64,000 bases of DNA from Mesocentrotus franciscanus (GCA_037976565.1 CP137675.1:21044446-21108445); one strand, 5' to 3'; shown: positions 50,826 to 62,087, counted from the first letter of the stretch. Numbers and translations are program-made. Notes: a model not told the origin generated them from the letters alone.

Positions 50826-52974
50826 AACCAATTATCATTCTTTCTGAGAAAAAAAGCCTAGGTTACGAGGGGAGGGCATGTTTCCACTAGCCAGCCTGAA
50901 CATTAAAAGCTCATGCTTGAAATATTATCCCCAGAGCATCAGTGATGCTAAGGAAAAATGTCTAAGTTTAAAGTTCATCGTTTCCATTAGTCTGAGTGGA
51001 GCAATTAGGAATTAGTATTAGCCGAGGCTTCAGAATAGATTAATTGGTATGTGTGAATTAGATTACTAATTCGTCGAAAAGCTGCTATTTCCTAATCATG
51101 CTATGTACAGCGATAATAGCTTTAGGTATTATCATAAGCGCAAGGATTTGGCCTGCTATTTGCATATTTGATCCAATTGTGATTGGGCTAATTTCCCTAG
51201 ATCAGAATTAGCAGGATATTTTGAAAACCTGGGCTAGTGAAAGTGGGCCTTACAAGTCAGGTGGGTTTGTGGAAGAAAAACCAAGCCATCTCTTACACGT
51301 ACTAGCTCTGGTCAGACTCTAGGCCTGCCCATTTCCAATCTGCTCTGTGATTGTAGCACATTGCTTTGGTCCTCGATGATGACTTGCATCATGCTGTCTA
51401 ATAGGTTGACTGGAAACCATTTAATTATCCCTAGTCATGCTGACCATGTCACACTCATTAGCTGTTTGTATTTTAAGAAATTAATGAGGTGGGGAGAAAG
51501 TTCAAGTTGCCATCAGCAGTGTGTGTTTGGAATTATGGGTAGAACAGATGTGTGCCCTGTGACAGCAAGATTTGAACAAGCTTGCTAACAACCCAGGGAA
51601 GGAAGAACATATGTGTGACTGTGTGTTGTTTGAAGACTACACTTCATGTGCTGATTGATTGGGTTGAAAAGAACATATCAAAAGTCTAGACCTACAGAAC
51701 TCACTGTTAACAACAAAAATCAAAAGTGAATGAATAAAAAAATAACAAAAATTGTGGTCATCGTTTTGCAAAAAGTAATTTTCACAAAAAGGAATTTCCG
51801 TCTGAGAATCCAGTAAGGTAAAGAAAGAATGTTGGTAAATTTGAGCGAAATGGGGAAATGGCATATGTAAATTAGAATGCAATTTGGAAATAAAAAGTGA
51901 CTACCCAAACCAAAACAATCCCAGTAAAGTTGGATGACACATATTGATGATTCAATTGTCTAAGCAAGATTGATAATAGAAAGTCCCTTTTTGTACATTT
52001 TCTCCTTCAAAGTGTCAATGTGTGAGGTATATGTAATGGCCTGTAAATACTAAATTACATCTTTGTGGAAATACCGGTTTCAAATGACAGACATTCCCCT
52101 AAACTTGTCAATTGTACATGTCCTTGTGTCAACTTTCAAAGCCTAATTGATTTGTGAGAACAAATTTGTTTCTTTGAATTCTTTTAATTGATGAATGATC
52201 TTGAATAAAATGGTGTAATTTTACTGAACAGGGTGTAGATTCTGTGAAGCCTAATAATTCAGTTGGAGTCTCTATCTCCGGAAATTTACTTTTGTTTTCC
52301 GGAACAAATTGAGTTTATCAACATGATAGACCACCCTAAATATAAGTATCTCCAATTTCTCCCTCAGATGTATTAATCCCTAAGGGTTTTGTATTGGGTC
52401 TTATGATTTGCTTTAAACATCCAGCTTTTTTCAGGGATGAGAATTGCTTTTAGAGATTGATTTATGTCAGTACTCTTCTTTGACTTGGCTCCAGCTTGGA
52501 AATATGAGAGTTATGATCCGTGAAATTCTATTTTGGAAGACTTTTGTCCACTCTTTTGTAAGGAAGGTTTAAACCAGAATGGCCAGCCCATACTCATGTG
52601 TTGGGAGGGGGTTCATTCTAACTGATCAAGAGGATTAAATTCTGCCTGTAAGTAAGGTTCACACGACTTTAATTTTAGGTCGTGGTTTTAAACTTTGAAG
52701 TTATCTTGCAGTTAGGGACCTTGTGAACACATCCATGGTTTATAATAAATCGCAAGTGTTCTTAAGGTTGGGGCATGATAACCATGAGCAGGGGTTGGGA
52801 GGGGGTCCTCAATTGAAAAGTTGTGGCTGGTGTGGACGGAATTAATTTTGAGGTTACACCAGCTTGTAGTTAAAATGAATGCTTTCCTCCCGGCTTATAG
52901 TTTAAACTTTGAATATTTGTGGTTTGGGCCCAGTGTGAACCCTCGTCATTGCTAGTGGATCATTAGCTGCATTT

Positions 52975-53265
52975 ACACTAGCAAAAATCACTGATTTCTC
53001 TCGCATTCCGCCTGCCAAATTTCACTGATTTTTGCAGTGTAAATAGAAAATTTGTTACGATGCCGTTTTTTTGTCATGTTACTCTCCTCTCTTCTGTGCG
53101 ATCGCATGCAGAGTAGCAACAAGTCGTGCATGCGCACTACACTCACCCAAAAATCGGTATGAGCAAACACCAACAGTTCTTTATTATGGGTTTTGTAATG
53201 AAAGGCAAAAAAATCAATGATTTTTCAAAATGGTGTTTTGGATGTGTAAATGGGCCTAGTGTTTA
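52975..53265. mobile_element. Inverted-repeat element with CATTTACAC ends
   Basis: GCATTTACACTAGCAAAAATCA at the left and TGATTTTTCAAAATGG, GTGTAAATGGGCC at the right are inverted. The ATCACTGATTT and CACTGATTTTTGCA words inside also pair. No coding sequence; boundaries approximate. Confidence 0.5.
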
Positions 53266-54952
53266 TAACTTTGATGTTTGTTAAGAGTTTAAAACTAGGG
53301 CGGTCCCATGTGAACATAGCTTATGGAAGCCATCCTAATTGAGCTATCAAAATGTTGGTGGTTAACCTCTCAACTATAATTGTCTCCAATCAAGGATGAA
53401 AGAGGAAATTACCAGTGAATGTTTGGTGACGATGCTTCTTATAACTCCATTGTGATGCTATTTAATGCACCAATCGGATGCACTCAGCCCTACACTCTCC
53501 ACAATTAGAGCAATTTTATTGGAACAATTTGTAAATTGTATGTATAATCTCCTGTGTCCTTTAACAAGTATTTTATTGATATATTACCATCTACCTACTT
53601 CCAACTAATGTGGATGTGTTCCTGTCAATCTCTGTGCAAATTATGAAAAGAGTAAAAATATTACGGATTGTTATAGATATTTTTACATGGTTTATCGAAT
53701 AAAAATAATGGCAAGCTGAATTGATAATATTCAATGAAATAGAAAAACAAATACATGGTAAATTGTATATAAATAAGAATGTATAATCAACATGATTGTC
53801 TGTGAATATATATATATATATATATATACATAGGTTAAGGTAGTAACAATGTAAGTACGATTTCAACATTATGAAATGATATGAATGTAGATGCTTTATT
53901 TATTCTTGATAATTTACTTACTACTTTCAGCATTATGAGCTGAGAATATAAGAAATGGTGACAAATAGGTAATTAATTACAGTTTTGGTATTATATATTT
54001 CTAGGGAAAAACATCGGTAAATAGACAATTTCTGTTCAAAGTTGAATAGGTATGAATGATTTGTATTTCATCTGTTTTTAGCCAGAAGAGCATTAACTCT
54101 GTATTAAAGTATATCAGTTAACGGTTTGGACATCTAGCTTGATTTCCTTGTTTTTTCTTTGCTCATTACTGAGCTAGTTTACATTTCAATAAAAACCATT
54201 ACCGGTAGACAGATATCATTCCTTTGTAGTGTTGATCAGTCAGGACAGAGTTGGGTTGAATTTTGGAAATGTTGGTTTCTGTCAGAAGCCAACTTCTGAG
54301 TGTGTGATATTTAATAAAGTTTTGCAAGGCTGAGCACGTGGCATCAATTCTTAACTACTGGTACATTTGATCCCACGTAAAATCAAGTTCAAGGCAATTC
54401 AGTGGTAAAAAAAGGAACAAATAACATATTTCACCAGTTATGCAAATCACCTTGGAAATTTAGACCCTTTTTCTTTTATCTTTGCTTAACGATACATCCC
54501 TTGTGCAAAATAATGAAACTTGGCTTGGATCAGCGTTATACTATAAATATAACAATAATGAAATCTTACAGTCATAAGTTCTGTAGTACATTGATGCTAA
54601 TTACAGGGGCCCAGTGGAGCTCATCAAAATGAATCATTTTGCAATTAAATCAATGTGACAAATGGATAAAAACAGTCCCAAGACTGATTCCAAGAACAAA
54701 TTCAATAAGTAAGATTGATTTCGTCAAGGAATCATTAATTTTGTTACAGATTGCAAGTGTTACATAGGACACCTCATGAAAAATGATATTTTGGACCCCC
54801 CTTTTTAACTTGGATTTGAAATCCAACAGCTGACTAAAATGAAAAGGCAAGTTCGAGGAGAGTTCTTAAATGGTGTTTTCTTTTATAGATACCATTGCAT
54901 TCATACAATTCTAGGCCTACATGTATAAGAAGATAGGTACCCCTGTATAGGA

Positions 54953-55090
54953 AGTGTTAATTGGCATTTCCGGTTAATTAGTTAATCCTTCCGGTTAATT
55001 AGTTAATCCTTCCGGTGACTTCCGGTAAACAATAGGGGGGTGTTAATGAGTTAATTGGGGTGTCCTTCCGGCGGAAGTTACGTAATGAGG
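54953..55090. repeat. Polinton left terminal region with 21-bp repeats and ETS-like sites
   Basis: After AGTGTTAATTGGCA the sequence holds two 21-bp repeats starting TTCCGGTTAATTAG (54968, 54989) and a third TTCCGG at 55010, then ACTTCCGGTAAAC (about 55018) and CTTCCGGCGGAAGT. The minus-strand reading CCGGAAGT is an ETS-family core; TTACGTAA at 55078-55085 is a bZIP-type palindrome; GTTAATTAGTTAAT is HNF1-like. The extent of the inverted repeat cannot be measured without the right end. Confidence 0.7.
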
Positions 55091-55237
55091 GTACATCCCC
55101 TGGAGGAAGTTCTTTTGTTTACATCATTCATTCATTCATGGAGAGGGTGGAGGATGGACGTGTGTAGGGTACGAGGACAAGGACCAAATGACCAAACAAT
55201 GGGCCACCCGGCATGTATGTTGAATGTGTGTGTTACC

Positions 55238-55372
55238 GACCAATGAGAATGCGAGGATTTTAGAAAGGAAGTGATGTCAGCATAGCGCATTTGTGATTGG
55301 ACGAAGGTTTGTGATGGGCGGCGCCTAAGGGGTGTAAGGGTATATAACGTGGGCGAGTTCGCCTCATTTTTT
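55238..55372 (+). promoter_or_regulatory. Polinton pol II promoter (CCAAT, GC box, TATA)
   Basis: CCAAT at 55240-55244, a CRE-like TGATGTCA at about 55272, reversed CCAAT (ATTGG) at 55296-55300, GGGCGG at 55316-55321 and TATATAA at 55341-55347 precede the first ATG at 55409. With a TATA at this place the start of transcription would be near 55372. Spacing fits a conventional animal promoter. Confidence 0.7.
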
Positions 55373-55408
55373 ATCATAGACATCAGCGCTAAACAATCAC
55401 GAAACAAA

Positions 55409-56191
55409 ATGGCCGCCACACCAACAACACCAACCGGACCCTTCGGACTTTGCACATCGACACCATATTCTTCGCCCAACATGATGCTGAGTACTCCACG
55501 TGTTAAGAGGGTACCAGCCAACGACTTTGATGCCGTGGCTCGCCCATCTGTCAAGGCCAGAGCTGAGATGGCTATCCCACCAACACCCTTGACGCCCGTA
55601 GGTCTACCGGGAAACATCTTGGCACTGAAGGTATGTACTCTTGCCATACGTTTTATTTTGTTACTTGTCATTTTTTTTTTTTAATCATTATTTTTTTTTT
55701 TAAATGTAATAAGATAGCATAACTTTAATCAATTGCATGGGTGGGTGGAGGGTACGGGAGGATGCATGAAGGAATTAGATAATAGTGGCATGCTCAATGA
55801 TGGCAATGATACTCATAGTTGTTTGTATTTTTGTGTTTCATTCAAATTAGGATCTGAACGGCGAGGGTAAAGAAAATACGTACAAGGTGCGGGAAGAGGC
55901 GGGTTGTCATCATGGAATTGAAGAGAGTTTTGAATTGTTTGAATTTGAATCTGGGTCAAAACCATTCCATTTGGGTGGGCAACGTTATGCGGTGGTCAAA
56001 AATTACAGGGGTGTCACGTACATTGCCATTCGGGAATATTACAAAGACAAAAAGAGCAAAAATACCCCGATAGGATGTTACCGGGTATCAGGGGAATCAA
56101 TCTCACTGCAGACAACTGGTGGCAAATGACAAAATCCATCATGAGCATCAGCGATGCTGTCCGTGCTAAAATCAAGGAAGACAAAGATTAG
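55409..56191 (+). CDS. PC4/SUB1-like ssDNA-binding protein, spliced, one frame break
   Basis: Exon 55409-55630 (MAATPTTPTGPFG..., Pro/Thr-rich, about 74 codons) ends at GTATGT. Exon 55851-56191 follows CAAATTAG, both phase 0. The second exon contains a PC4 C-terminal domain: FHLGGQRYAVVKNYRG, YIAIREYYKD, then after a one-base frame break between about 56061 and 56078, PGIRGINLTADNWWQM and ISDAVRAKI, matching the order of the PC4 beta strands and helix. PC4 is a transcriptional coactivator that binds melted DNA and dimerises through this domain. In a Polinton it could serve protein-primed replication or late transcription; that role is inference. The acidic/Ser N-terminus of cellular PC4 is replaced by the Pro/Thr-rich leader. 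Confidence 0.78.
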
Positions 56192-56296
56192 ATTGATTAC
56201 CATTCTGATTTGAATAAGACAAACAAAAAAATTTGAAAAAAAATAGAAATTATATATTACACCGCATTGACACCCACTCTCTCACCCGCACCTTAG

Positions 56297-56919
56297 GATG
56301 CCATCTACCAACTGGAACAAGAGCTGGAGAGAGAGGATACGCTCCCCTTCGAACCCACACCCAGCGTGAAAGCTCCAACACCAAGCAGCTGGGCACCAAG
56401 ACGGGAGATGGAGAAACCAGTCTACATAGACATGAAAGACATCAAGAAAGTCCTGACGTACGAAGACAATGAAGATGGTGATGTCATCATGATCGAGGAC
56501 GATGAGGAGGAAAGGGAGGAAGGAGAGATCATCGAGATGGAGGCATCTCAAAGGCGCGACATCAGCGAAGACTTGCCGGTGGCACCTGTCCTCATGGCCG
56601 TGAAGGCCCTCTCCTCTATCATTCATAGCCTGGTCCGTGATGGATGTCAGGGTGCCAAGATGATGAGCCAGGCCAGGAGGGCCATCAAGGATGCCTCTAC
56701 ATGGAGTGGCCGGAAAAAGTGGATATTTATTTCGAGGGTGCCCTCAAGCAGCTCCATGAAAGAGACTTTTTACATTTTCTGTGGTCTGTCTACAACATGC
56801 CCATCATGTTCGAGGAAGACAGAGAAGTCGCGATGGCCGAGGCCGTGGAATTTTTCCACTTTAACTTAAAAGACGAACAAGTAAAGGAGTTCATCAAAGC
56901 CAAAATGATGCGTTTGTAG
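56297..56919 (+). CDS. Acidic Polinton protein of unknown function, frame-broken, sharing the leader exon
   Basis: The acceptor CACCTTAG at 56289-56296 opens a phase-0 frame that starts DAIYQLEQELERED and can be joined to the leader exon 55409-55630. It continues through a Pro/Thr segment (FEPTPSVKAPTPSSW), a strongly acidic tract (DGDVIMIEDDEEEREEGEII) and a helical part (MAVKALSSIIHSLV). A single-base break near 56695 moves it to the frame ending in a helical domain (WPEKVDIYFEGALKQLHERD ... MMRL, stop 56917-56919). It resembles nothing I know. A start at an internal codon is possible, but the in-frame splice acceptor is the better explanation for the missing ATG. Confidence 0.65.
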
Positions 56920-57182
56920 CATCTCTTCTCTCATTGAACACTGTCTACTTGCTGATATACGAACTGTTTGAAGAAAGACATATATATTTGCTTCTGATAT
57001 TTTGATTTTTGATTTCTCTCCTTTTTCTTTTTGAACTATTTATTAAAATGTTGGTTAAACTGAAATTTTTATTCTCACCATGTTGTTTGTTAATGTTTTC
57101 TAGTTATAAGAGATGGGTCGTGTGGTGATTGGTCATTGATGGTGAGTGACGGATAAAGATTGGTCGTTGGTTAAAAATTAGG

Positions 57183-58253
57183 ATGGATGAGTACTTGAAA
57201 AAGATTTATGGAGATCCTGAGAACGAGGCGGGTTTTGGGGGAGTTGAGAAGTTGTACCGTTATGTGAAGAAGGATGGAGTGTATAACTTAACACGTAAAC
57301 AAATACGAGAGTGGTTGGAGGGCAATGAGACTTATACCTTACATCGTCCTGTTCGAAAGAAATTTGCAAAGAGTCGAGTCATGGCGTATGCGATGGATGA
57401 ATTGTGGCAACTTGATTTGGTAGATATGGCTTCTTTATCCCGATACAACAAAGGGTACAGATATCTTTTGACTTGCATCGACGTATTGTCCAAATTTGCC
57501 TGGGTAGTTGCTCTCAAAGATAAAACGGGAAAGAGTTTGGTGAAAGCACTCAAGAAAATACTCGAATCAAAACGAGAACCAATGAATATTCAGACTGATA
57601 AAGGGACGGAATTCACCAACAGGATTTTTCAATCGTTTTGAAGAAAAAGAATATACATTTTTACACGACCCATAATACTACAAAAGCATCCGTGGTCGAA
57701 CGGTTCAACCGTACGTTAAAGGAAAAGATGTTTAAGTATCTCACACATCGCGATACTTCGAAATATATCAATGTACTGCCACGTTTTGTAAGGGCATACA
57801 ACCACTCTCATCACAGCTCTATCAAAACCAAACCCATACTCGTCACAAAAGACAACGAGGGGGATATTTGGAAAACATTGTACCTCAAACCAAAAAGGGA
57901 GGGGAAAAAGCAAAGTATACTGCGGGGATCGGGTTCGCATCAGTAGAGCCAAACAAACTTTTGAAAAGGGTACCGCCCCAATTGGACCCAAGAAGTGTTT
58001 AACGTTACCAAAAGTAGAGAGCGTGATGTTCCGTGTACGATATAGAGGATGATCGTGGGGAAAAGTGATGGGTACCTTTACGGACCAGAGTTACAGAAAG
58101 TGAAGAAAGACAAAGAGGGCGTGTTTAGAGTTGAAGAGGTATTGAAGAAGAGAACGCGCAAGGGTAAAAAGAATATTTTGTCAAATTCTTAGGCTACCCT
58201 CATCCTTTAACCTGTGGGTAAATAATATTCAAAAATCATACAACAACCCCTAA
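57183..58253 (+). CDS. INT: Polinton integrase with chromodomain, frame-broken
   Basis: Retrovirus-type DDE integrase that inserts the element. From ATG 57183: N-terminal helical/zinc-type region (EKLYRYVKKDGVYNLTRKQI), core Asp in WQLDLVDM (residue 78 or 81) with KGYRYLLTCIDVLSKFAW, second Asp in QTDKGTEF (139). A break near 57637 moves to a frame that supplies the catalytic Glu in ASVVERFNRTLKEKM and the RAYNHSHHSSI helix. Further single-base breaks (about 57925, 57990, 58030, 58075, 58175, 58195) follow. The last frames carry a chromodomain-like tail (FRVEEVLKKRTRKGKKNIL, then KFLGYP), with the best final stop at 58251-58253. All catalytic residues survive, but no single frame carries them, so this copy cannot make enzyme as it stands. 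Confidence 0.92.
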
Positions 58254-58276
58254 CACTGCCATTTCAATTTATAATC

Positions 58277-59029
58277 ATGGAGAGTGAAGACCAAGTTTAC
58301 CTGACTCTTCCAAGCAACAGTTCCTTCGATTATTTTCCAAACAACACGTTGACCAGTTTTACCACCAAGTTGGCAACTCCTTTGGTATTGCGGGAGAGTA
58401 TGAAGTGGCGTTGGTGGATATCATCTATCCTCATTCGTGGACAAATGTCAACTTCACAAACAACAAATACAGCTTTTCAATCGGGATCAGGTCATCACGG
58501 TGGGGCGTGTTCCCGTAGGACATTACAGAGATGCACAGAGTGTATGCACCGCATTCAACGAATCCCTGCCAGCCAATTTGCGAAACAAGGCCAGTTTCAA
58601 CATCAATCCATCGACGCTCAAAGTGAGGGCCGAGATACAACCAGACAGTGGGGTTTATCTCAGCGAGGGCTGGGGCAATTGTTTGGTTTTCCAGAAGGGA
58701 CCCTTTGTACTAACCAGGAAGGAAAATTTCTCCCGACCTCAATGGAGGTCTTTTGCCATGTACGTTTACACCGACATTATAGAAAATCAGAGAGTCGGGG
58801 ATATCAGCGCTCCTCTGCTTAGGATCGTGGCGGTGGATCACAAACGTGCTGGCGAGGTTGTCGACCGTTCTTACCAAACTCCCCATTACCTCCCGTCAAG
58901 AGCAAATACATTGACACTATACACATAGATATAAGGAGTGACTTTGGAGACAAGGTGCCATTTCAAAACGGGAAGGTGGTCTTGAAACTACATTTTCGTT
59001 CTGTACGGAGACGATCGTTTCATCTTTAA
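58277..59029 (+). CDS. Polinton minor capsid (penton-like, single jelly-roll), frame-broken
   Basis: Starts MESEDQVYLTLPSNSSFDYF, then FTTKLATPLVL, the N-terminal strands shared by Polinton minor capsid proteins. Frame changes near 58395 (to a frame with VALVDIIYPHSW), near 58490 (to VGHYRDAQSVCTAFNESLP ... FAMYVYTDIIENQRVG) and near 58895 (to IDTIHIDIRSDFGDKVPF and VVLKLHFRSV, stop 59027-59029). The order and spacing fit one 250-residue protein that forms capsid vertices. It lies immediately upstream of the pVI-like gene (8 bp gap), in the usual capsid-gene cluster. Confidence 0.85.
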
Positions 59030-59037
59030 TCCGCATC

Positions 59038-59403
59038 ATGGAGTATGGAAGAGGCGGAGGGGGTGGATTACCCGTCTTTAGAGGAGCTCGAATGCAAAGG
59101 GGGTATGGATTAGGCAGTATGTTAAAAGGGCTTCTCCGATCTGCCATCCCCATCGTTAAATCGGGAGGGAAATTACTTGGCAAGAAAGCATGGCAGACCG
59201 GGTTGAATGTGGTGCGTGACGTGGCTAATGGGAAATCCCTGGCATCTGCCACCACATCCAATCTCAAAAAGTTGGGTCAGCAATTCACTTCCAATTCATC
59301 AGGCAGGGTGAAAAAAAAGGTTAAAAGGAAGCGTCCCAAGAAGGACCCCGTCAGTTTGCCAAATGCAAAGAGAAGGAGAACTTCCGATATATTTGACCGG
59401 TAG
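59038..59403 (+). CDS. Small basic pVI/core-like virion protein
   Basis: 121 codons, intact. Gly-rich start (EYGRGGGGGLPVFRGAR), then a hydrophobic-amphipathic stretch about residues 22-50 (GSMLKGLLRSAIPIVKSGGK), then a very basic tail with KKKVKRKRPKK and KRRRTSDIF, a clear nuclear-localisation or DNA-binding type sequence. The position between minor and major capsid genes and the composition match the membrane-active/core proteins of adenovirus-like elements (pVI or pX-like). The functional assignment is by composition and context. One of the few unbroken genes of this copy. Confidence 0.7.
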   Translation: MEYGRGGGGGLPVFRGARMQRGYGLGSMLKGLLRSAIPIVKSGGKLLGKKAWQTGLNVVRDVANGKSLASATTSNLKKLGQQFTSNSSGRVKKKVKRKRPKKDPVSLPNAKRRRTSDIFDR

Positions 59404-59433
59404 AAAAGAAAAGAAAAGAAAAGAAGAAAAAAA

Positions 59434-60759
59434 ATGGAGAGAATACATCACATGTCTTGCGAATGCTCAAAGTCTGAAACAGACTTGTTCAGCATCCCCT
59501 ACCCAAACGACTGTGGAAAAGGGAAAATGGGTTGAATTTTTCCCTCTCACAAACATTTCCGACACAACCCCCATCCAATTTCATCTGCAAGGATCCACGG
59601 AGGAGTACACGGACCTCTCGCAAACTCTCATCCATCTGCAAGTAAAAGTTGTGAATGGAGATGGTACACCACTGGCTGAAGATGCCCAAGTTGGCCCGAC
59701 CAACATGTTTTTACACTCCCTGTTTAGCGACGTGGACTTGATGCTGAATGACAGACTCATCACCCCATCCACAAACACGTACGCCTACAGGGCAGCCCTG
59801 GAGACATTGCTCACGTACGGGCCTGAAGCCAAAGAATCTCAGCTAACATCCGCCCTCTTTTACAAGGACACGCCCGGTCACATGGACGATGGGAATCCCC
59901 TACGTGAGGATGCGGGTAATATGGGTTTGAAAGAAAGACATCGCTTCATCAAAGGGAGCAAGACCGTTGACATGGTGGGTCTTCTTCATCTCGATATGGT
60001 CTTTCAAGACAAACTGCTCCTGGGTGGCGTGGATATTAAACTTAAACTCAATCGCAGCAAGAACAGCTTCAGTCTGATGTCATCCGTCCAGAACGCCGAA
60101 TACAAAGTCATCATCACCAGCGCCTCATTGCATGTGAGAAGAGTCAAATTGAGCCCAGAGACATCCCTTCTCCACGCCAAGACGTTAGAAACGCAGACAG
60201 CCAAGTATCCTATCCGCCGATCCGAGGTCAAAACATTTTCTATACCACGAGGGAACCTGTCATTCACGAGAGAAAGCCTCATCCTGGGGCAGATGCCCAA
60301 ACGCCTCGTCATTGGGTGCGTCAGTAACACAGCTTTCAACGGAAACTACGCAAAAAATCCATTCAACTTTCATCATTACGACCTGAACTTCTTGGCACTG
60401 TACGCAGACTCTGAGCAAATACCATGGAAACCCATCCGCCCCAACTTTTCAGCACCTGACCCCAACTACATCTTGGCATACCAGACACTCTTTTCAGGCA
60501 TCAACTCTATGTTTCATGACAAAGGGAATCAGATTACCAGAACCGACTACGACAAGGGATACACGCTGTACGCGTTTGACATGACACCCGATCTATCTAC
60601 GGAGATTGTTTCAACTTGCGTAAACATGGCAACGTTCGACTAGAGATGCAATTTGCGAGAGAACTACCAGAAACAGTGAATGTGATGGTCTATGCAGAAT
60701 ATGAAAGCGTGATAGAAATAGACAGAAACCGCAACGTCATCATCGACTTTGGGGGTTAA
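59434..60759 (+). CDS. MCP: Polinton major capsid protein (double jelly-roll), two frame breaks
   Basis: The most plausible start is ATG 59434 (MERIHHMSCECSKSETDLF); a break near 59498 moves it into the long frame with PTQTTVEKGKWVEFFPL and ISDTTPIQFHLQG. The body has NMFLHSLFSDVDLMLNDRLI, YAYRAALETLLTYG, KTVDMVGLLHLDMVFQDKLL, VRRVKLSPETSLLHAKTLE and PRGNLSFTRESLILGQMPKR. A second break near 60620 leads to the C-terminus (VRLEMQFARELPETVNVMVY and IDFGG, stop 60757-60759). Spans about 441 codons. It forms the hexameric capsomers of the virion. The long open frame extends upstream of 59434 into the previous gene's end, so its first codons there are not capsid sequence. Confidence 0.92.
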
Positions 60760-60799
60760 TGGGGCATTCGTGTTATAAATAGTTTAAACATTTTATGGC

Positions 60800-61318
60800 A
60801 TGGATACTCGACAACTGCAATACATAGGGGAGTCTGATCTAAAATTAAAATCCACGTTTTTAGGGTTTTCCTCGGACGGTCTACCCACAGTCATAAAAAC
60901 ATACCCGGCAGCACTCATTGCCAATGTAGATACGCACGACCAAGATGGAAGCCACTGGGTCGCCATCTACTTCACCAAAACTAAAGGGGGTGAATTTTTG
61001 GATTCATTTGGGAGACATCCTTCCATGTGTTCTCCTCGTTTTAAACCTTTCCTGAACAAGTTTTCCAAAGCATGGACTTATAACCAAAGGTCCTTGCAAT
61101 CGTTTTGGTCCGCCGTGTGTGGGCAGTATTGTTTGTATTATCTATTGCATCGGGTCAGGGGAGATAGTATGGCCAGTATCGTATCCACATTCAATCAGAG
61201 CCGTGCTCAAAATGACAAGAAAGTTCACGCATCCATCCAACGACTCTATCCAAACAAAAATGCACCCATTCACGATCCAAGTTTCATTCTAAAACAAATT
61301 GCAAAGTCCTTTAATTAA
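60800..61318 (+). CDS. PRO: Adenain-like cysteine protease (Polinton PRO)
   Basis: 172 codons, intact. Maturation protease that cleaves virion proteins. His52 in GSHWVAIYF, Asp68 in FLDSFG, Gln100 in RSLQSFW and Cys107 in AVCGQYC match, in order and spacing, the His-(Asp/Glu)-Gln-Cys arrangement of adenovirus-type proteases. A short upstream ATG at 60795 (other frame) precedes the start by 5 bases. It is the last gene of the plus-strand block and follows the major capsid gene by 40 bp. Confidence 0.95.
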   Translation: MDTRQLQYIGESDLKLKSTFLGFSSDGLPTVIKTYPAALIANVDTHDQDGSHWVAIYFTKTKGGEFLDSFGRHPSMCSPRFKPFLNKFSKAWTYNQRSLQSFWSAVCGQYCLYYLLHRVRGDSMASIVSTFNQSRAQNDKKVHASIQRLYPNKNAPIHDPSFILKQIAKSFN

Positions 61319-62087
61319 TGATTGTGCATGAATTTGAAGTCGATGTAGTAGTTGTAATCATATGAAGTAGTAGTATTATGTAGTATTTAAATATTGATAG
61401 AAATAAATAGATGAAAAAAAATATATATATCATTGTTTAAGATTTCATTGTTAAGAAAATTTGTATGTTTATGTATTTCAAATGTATAAAGTGTGTCTTG
61501 ACAAATCCAATCACACACACACACACACGCACACACACGCACACACATGCATGCATAGAGAGAAAAAAACTGTATATAAAACGCATGAACAATTCTTATC
61601 GTGTATACCATTGATGTCATATTTATTATGTCAATATATATATATATATTTCAATAAAGTTTCTCAGTTACAATAAAAAGTACAATTGTCTTTTTTCTTC
61701 TTTGTTACAGTTGTCACAGTATTTACAATTTAACAATCTTCAGGAGAGAGTGTGGGAGGGGTGAATGATAGAATGATGAATAAATTCCAGTTGTATGAAA
61801 CGAAACATGAACAATGTACAGAAATAGCGAGTGAAAGATTATCTTCTAAAGTCAAGAGAAAAGTACGTGAGAGTCCTAGATAGACCAACATCTTTTTTTT
61901 CAGCGTGTAATAGCACGGTAAATTGATATTACGTTTAAAATACAAAACATATCCATCGCAGAACTTTTCATATCATCTACGTACATAATCATCAGTACAC
62001 AATATATACATGTAAATAAAAGACGTGAAATATTGCAACTATTCTATTCCAACTTTTTTTTCTTTGGTTCTATATATCCACAATCGA
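61319..62087. other. Convergent intergenic region of the Polinton with microsatellites
   Basis: No gene seen between the plus and minus gene blocks. It contains (CA)n at 61512-61546, (AT)n at 61634-61648, and AATAAA-type signals near 61402 and 61652 that suit the plus transcripts. The minus transcripts must end in the same stretch. Low complexity here is unlike the adjoining coding DNA. Confidence 0.5.

Larger units (their letters stand above)
45608..54952. other. Gene-poor region before the Polinton
   Basis: No gene I can support in about 9 kb. Known contents: (AT)n at 48239-48268 and 53808-53830, the repeat at 49303-49490, TTAA MITE remnant near 50627-50825, an inverted-repeat element near 52975-53265. 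A GC-richer patch at 46540-46680 could be an exon (see findings). The rest is AT-rich; parts could be introns or enhancers of a gene outside the window. Confidence 0.4.

Noticed and set aside
55132..55671. 179-codon minus-strand frame opposite the Polinton promoter and leader exon
   Set aside because: Overlaps a well-formed plus-strand promoter and exon with splice sites; no recognisable domain.
60004..60339. Minus-strand frame opposite the major capsid gene
   Set aside because: Shadow of the capsid coding strand.
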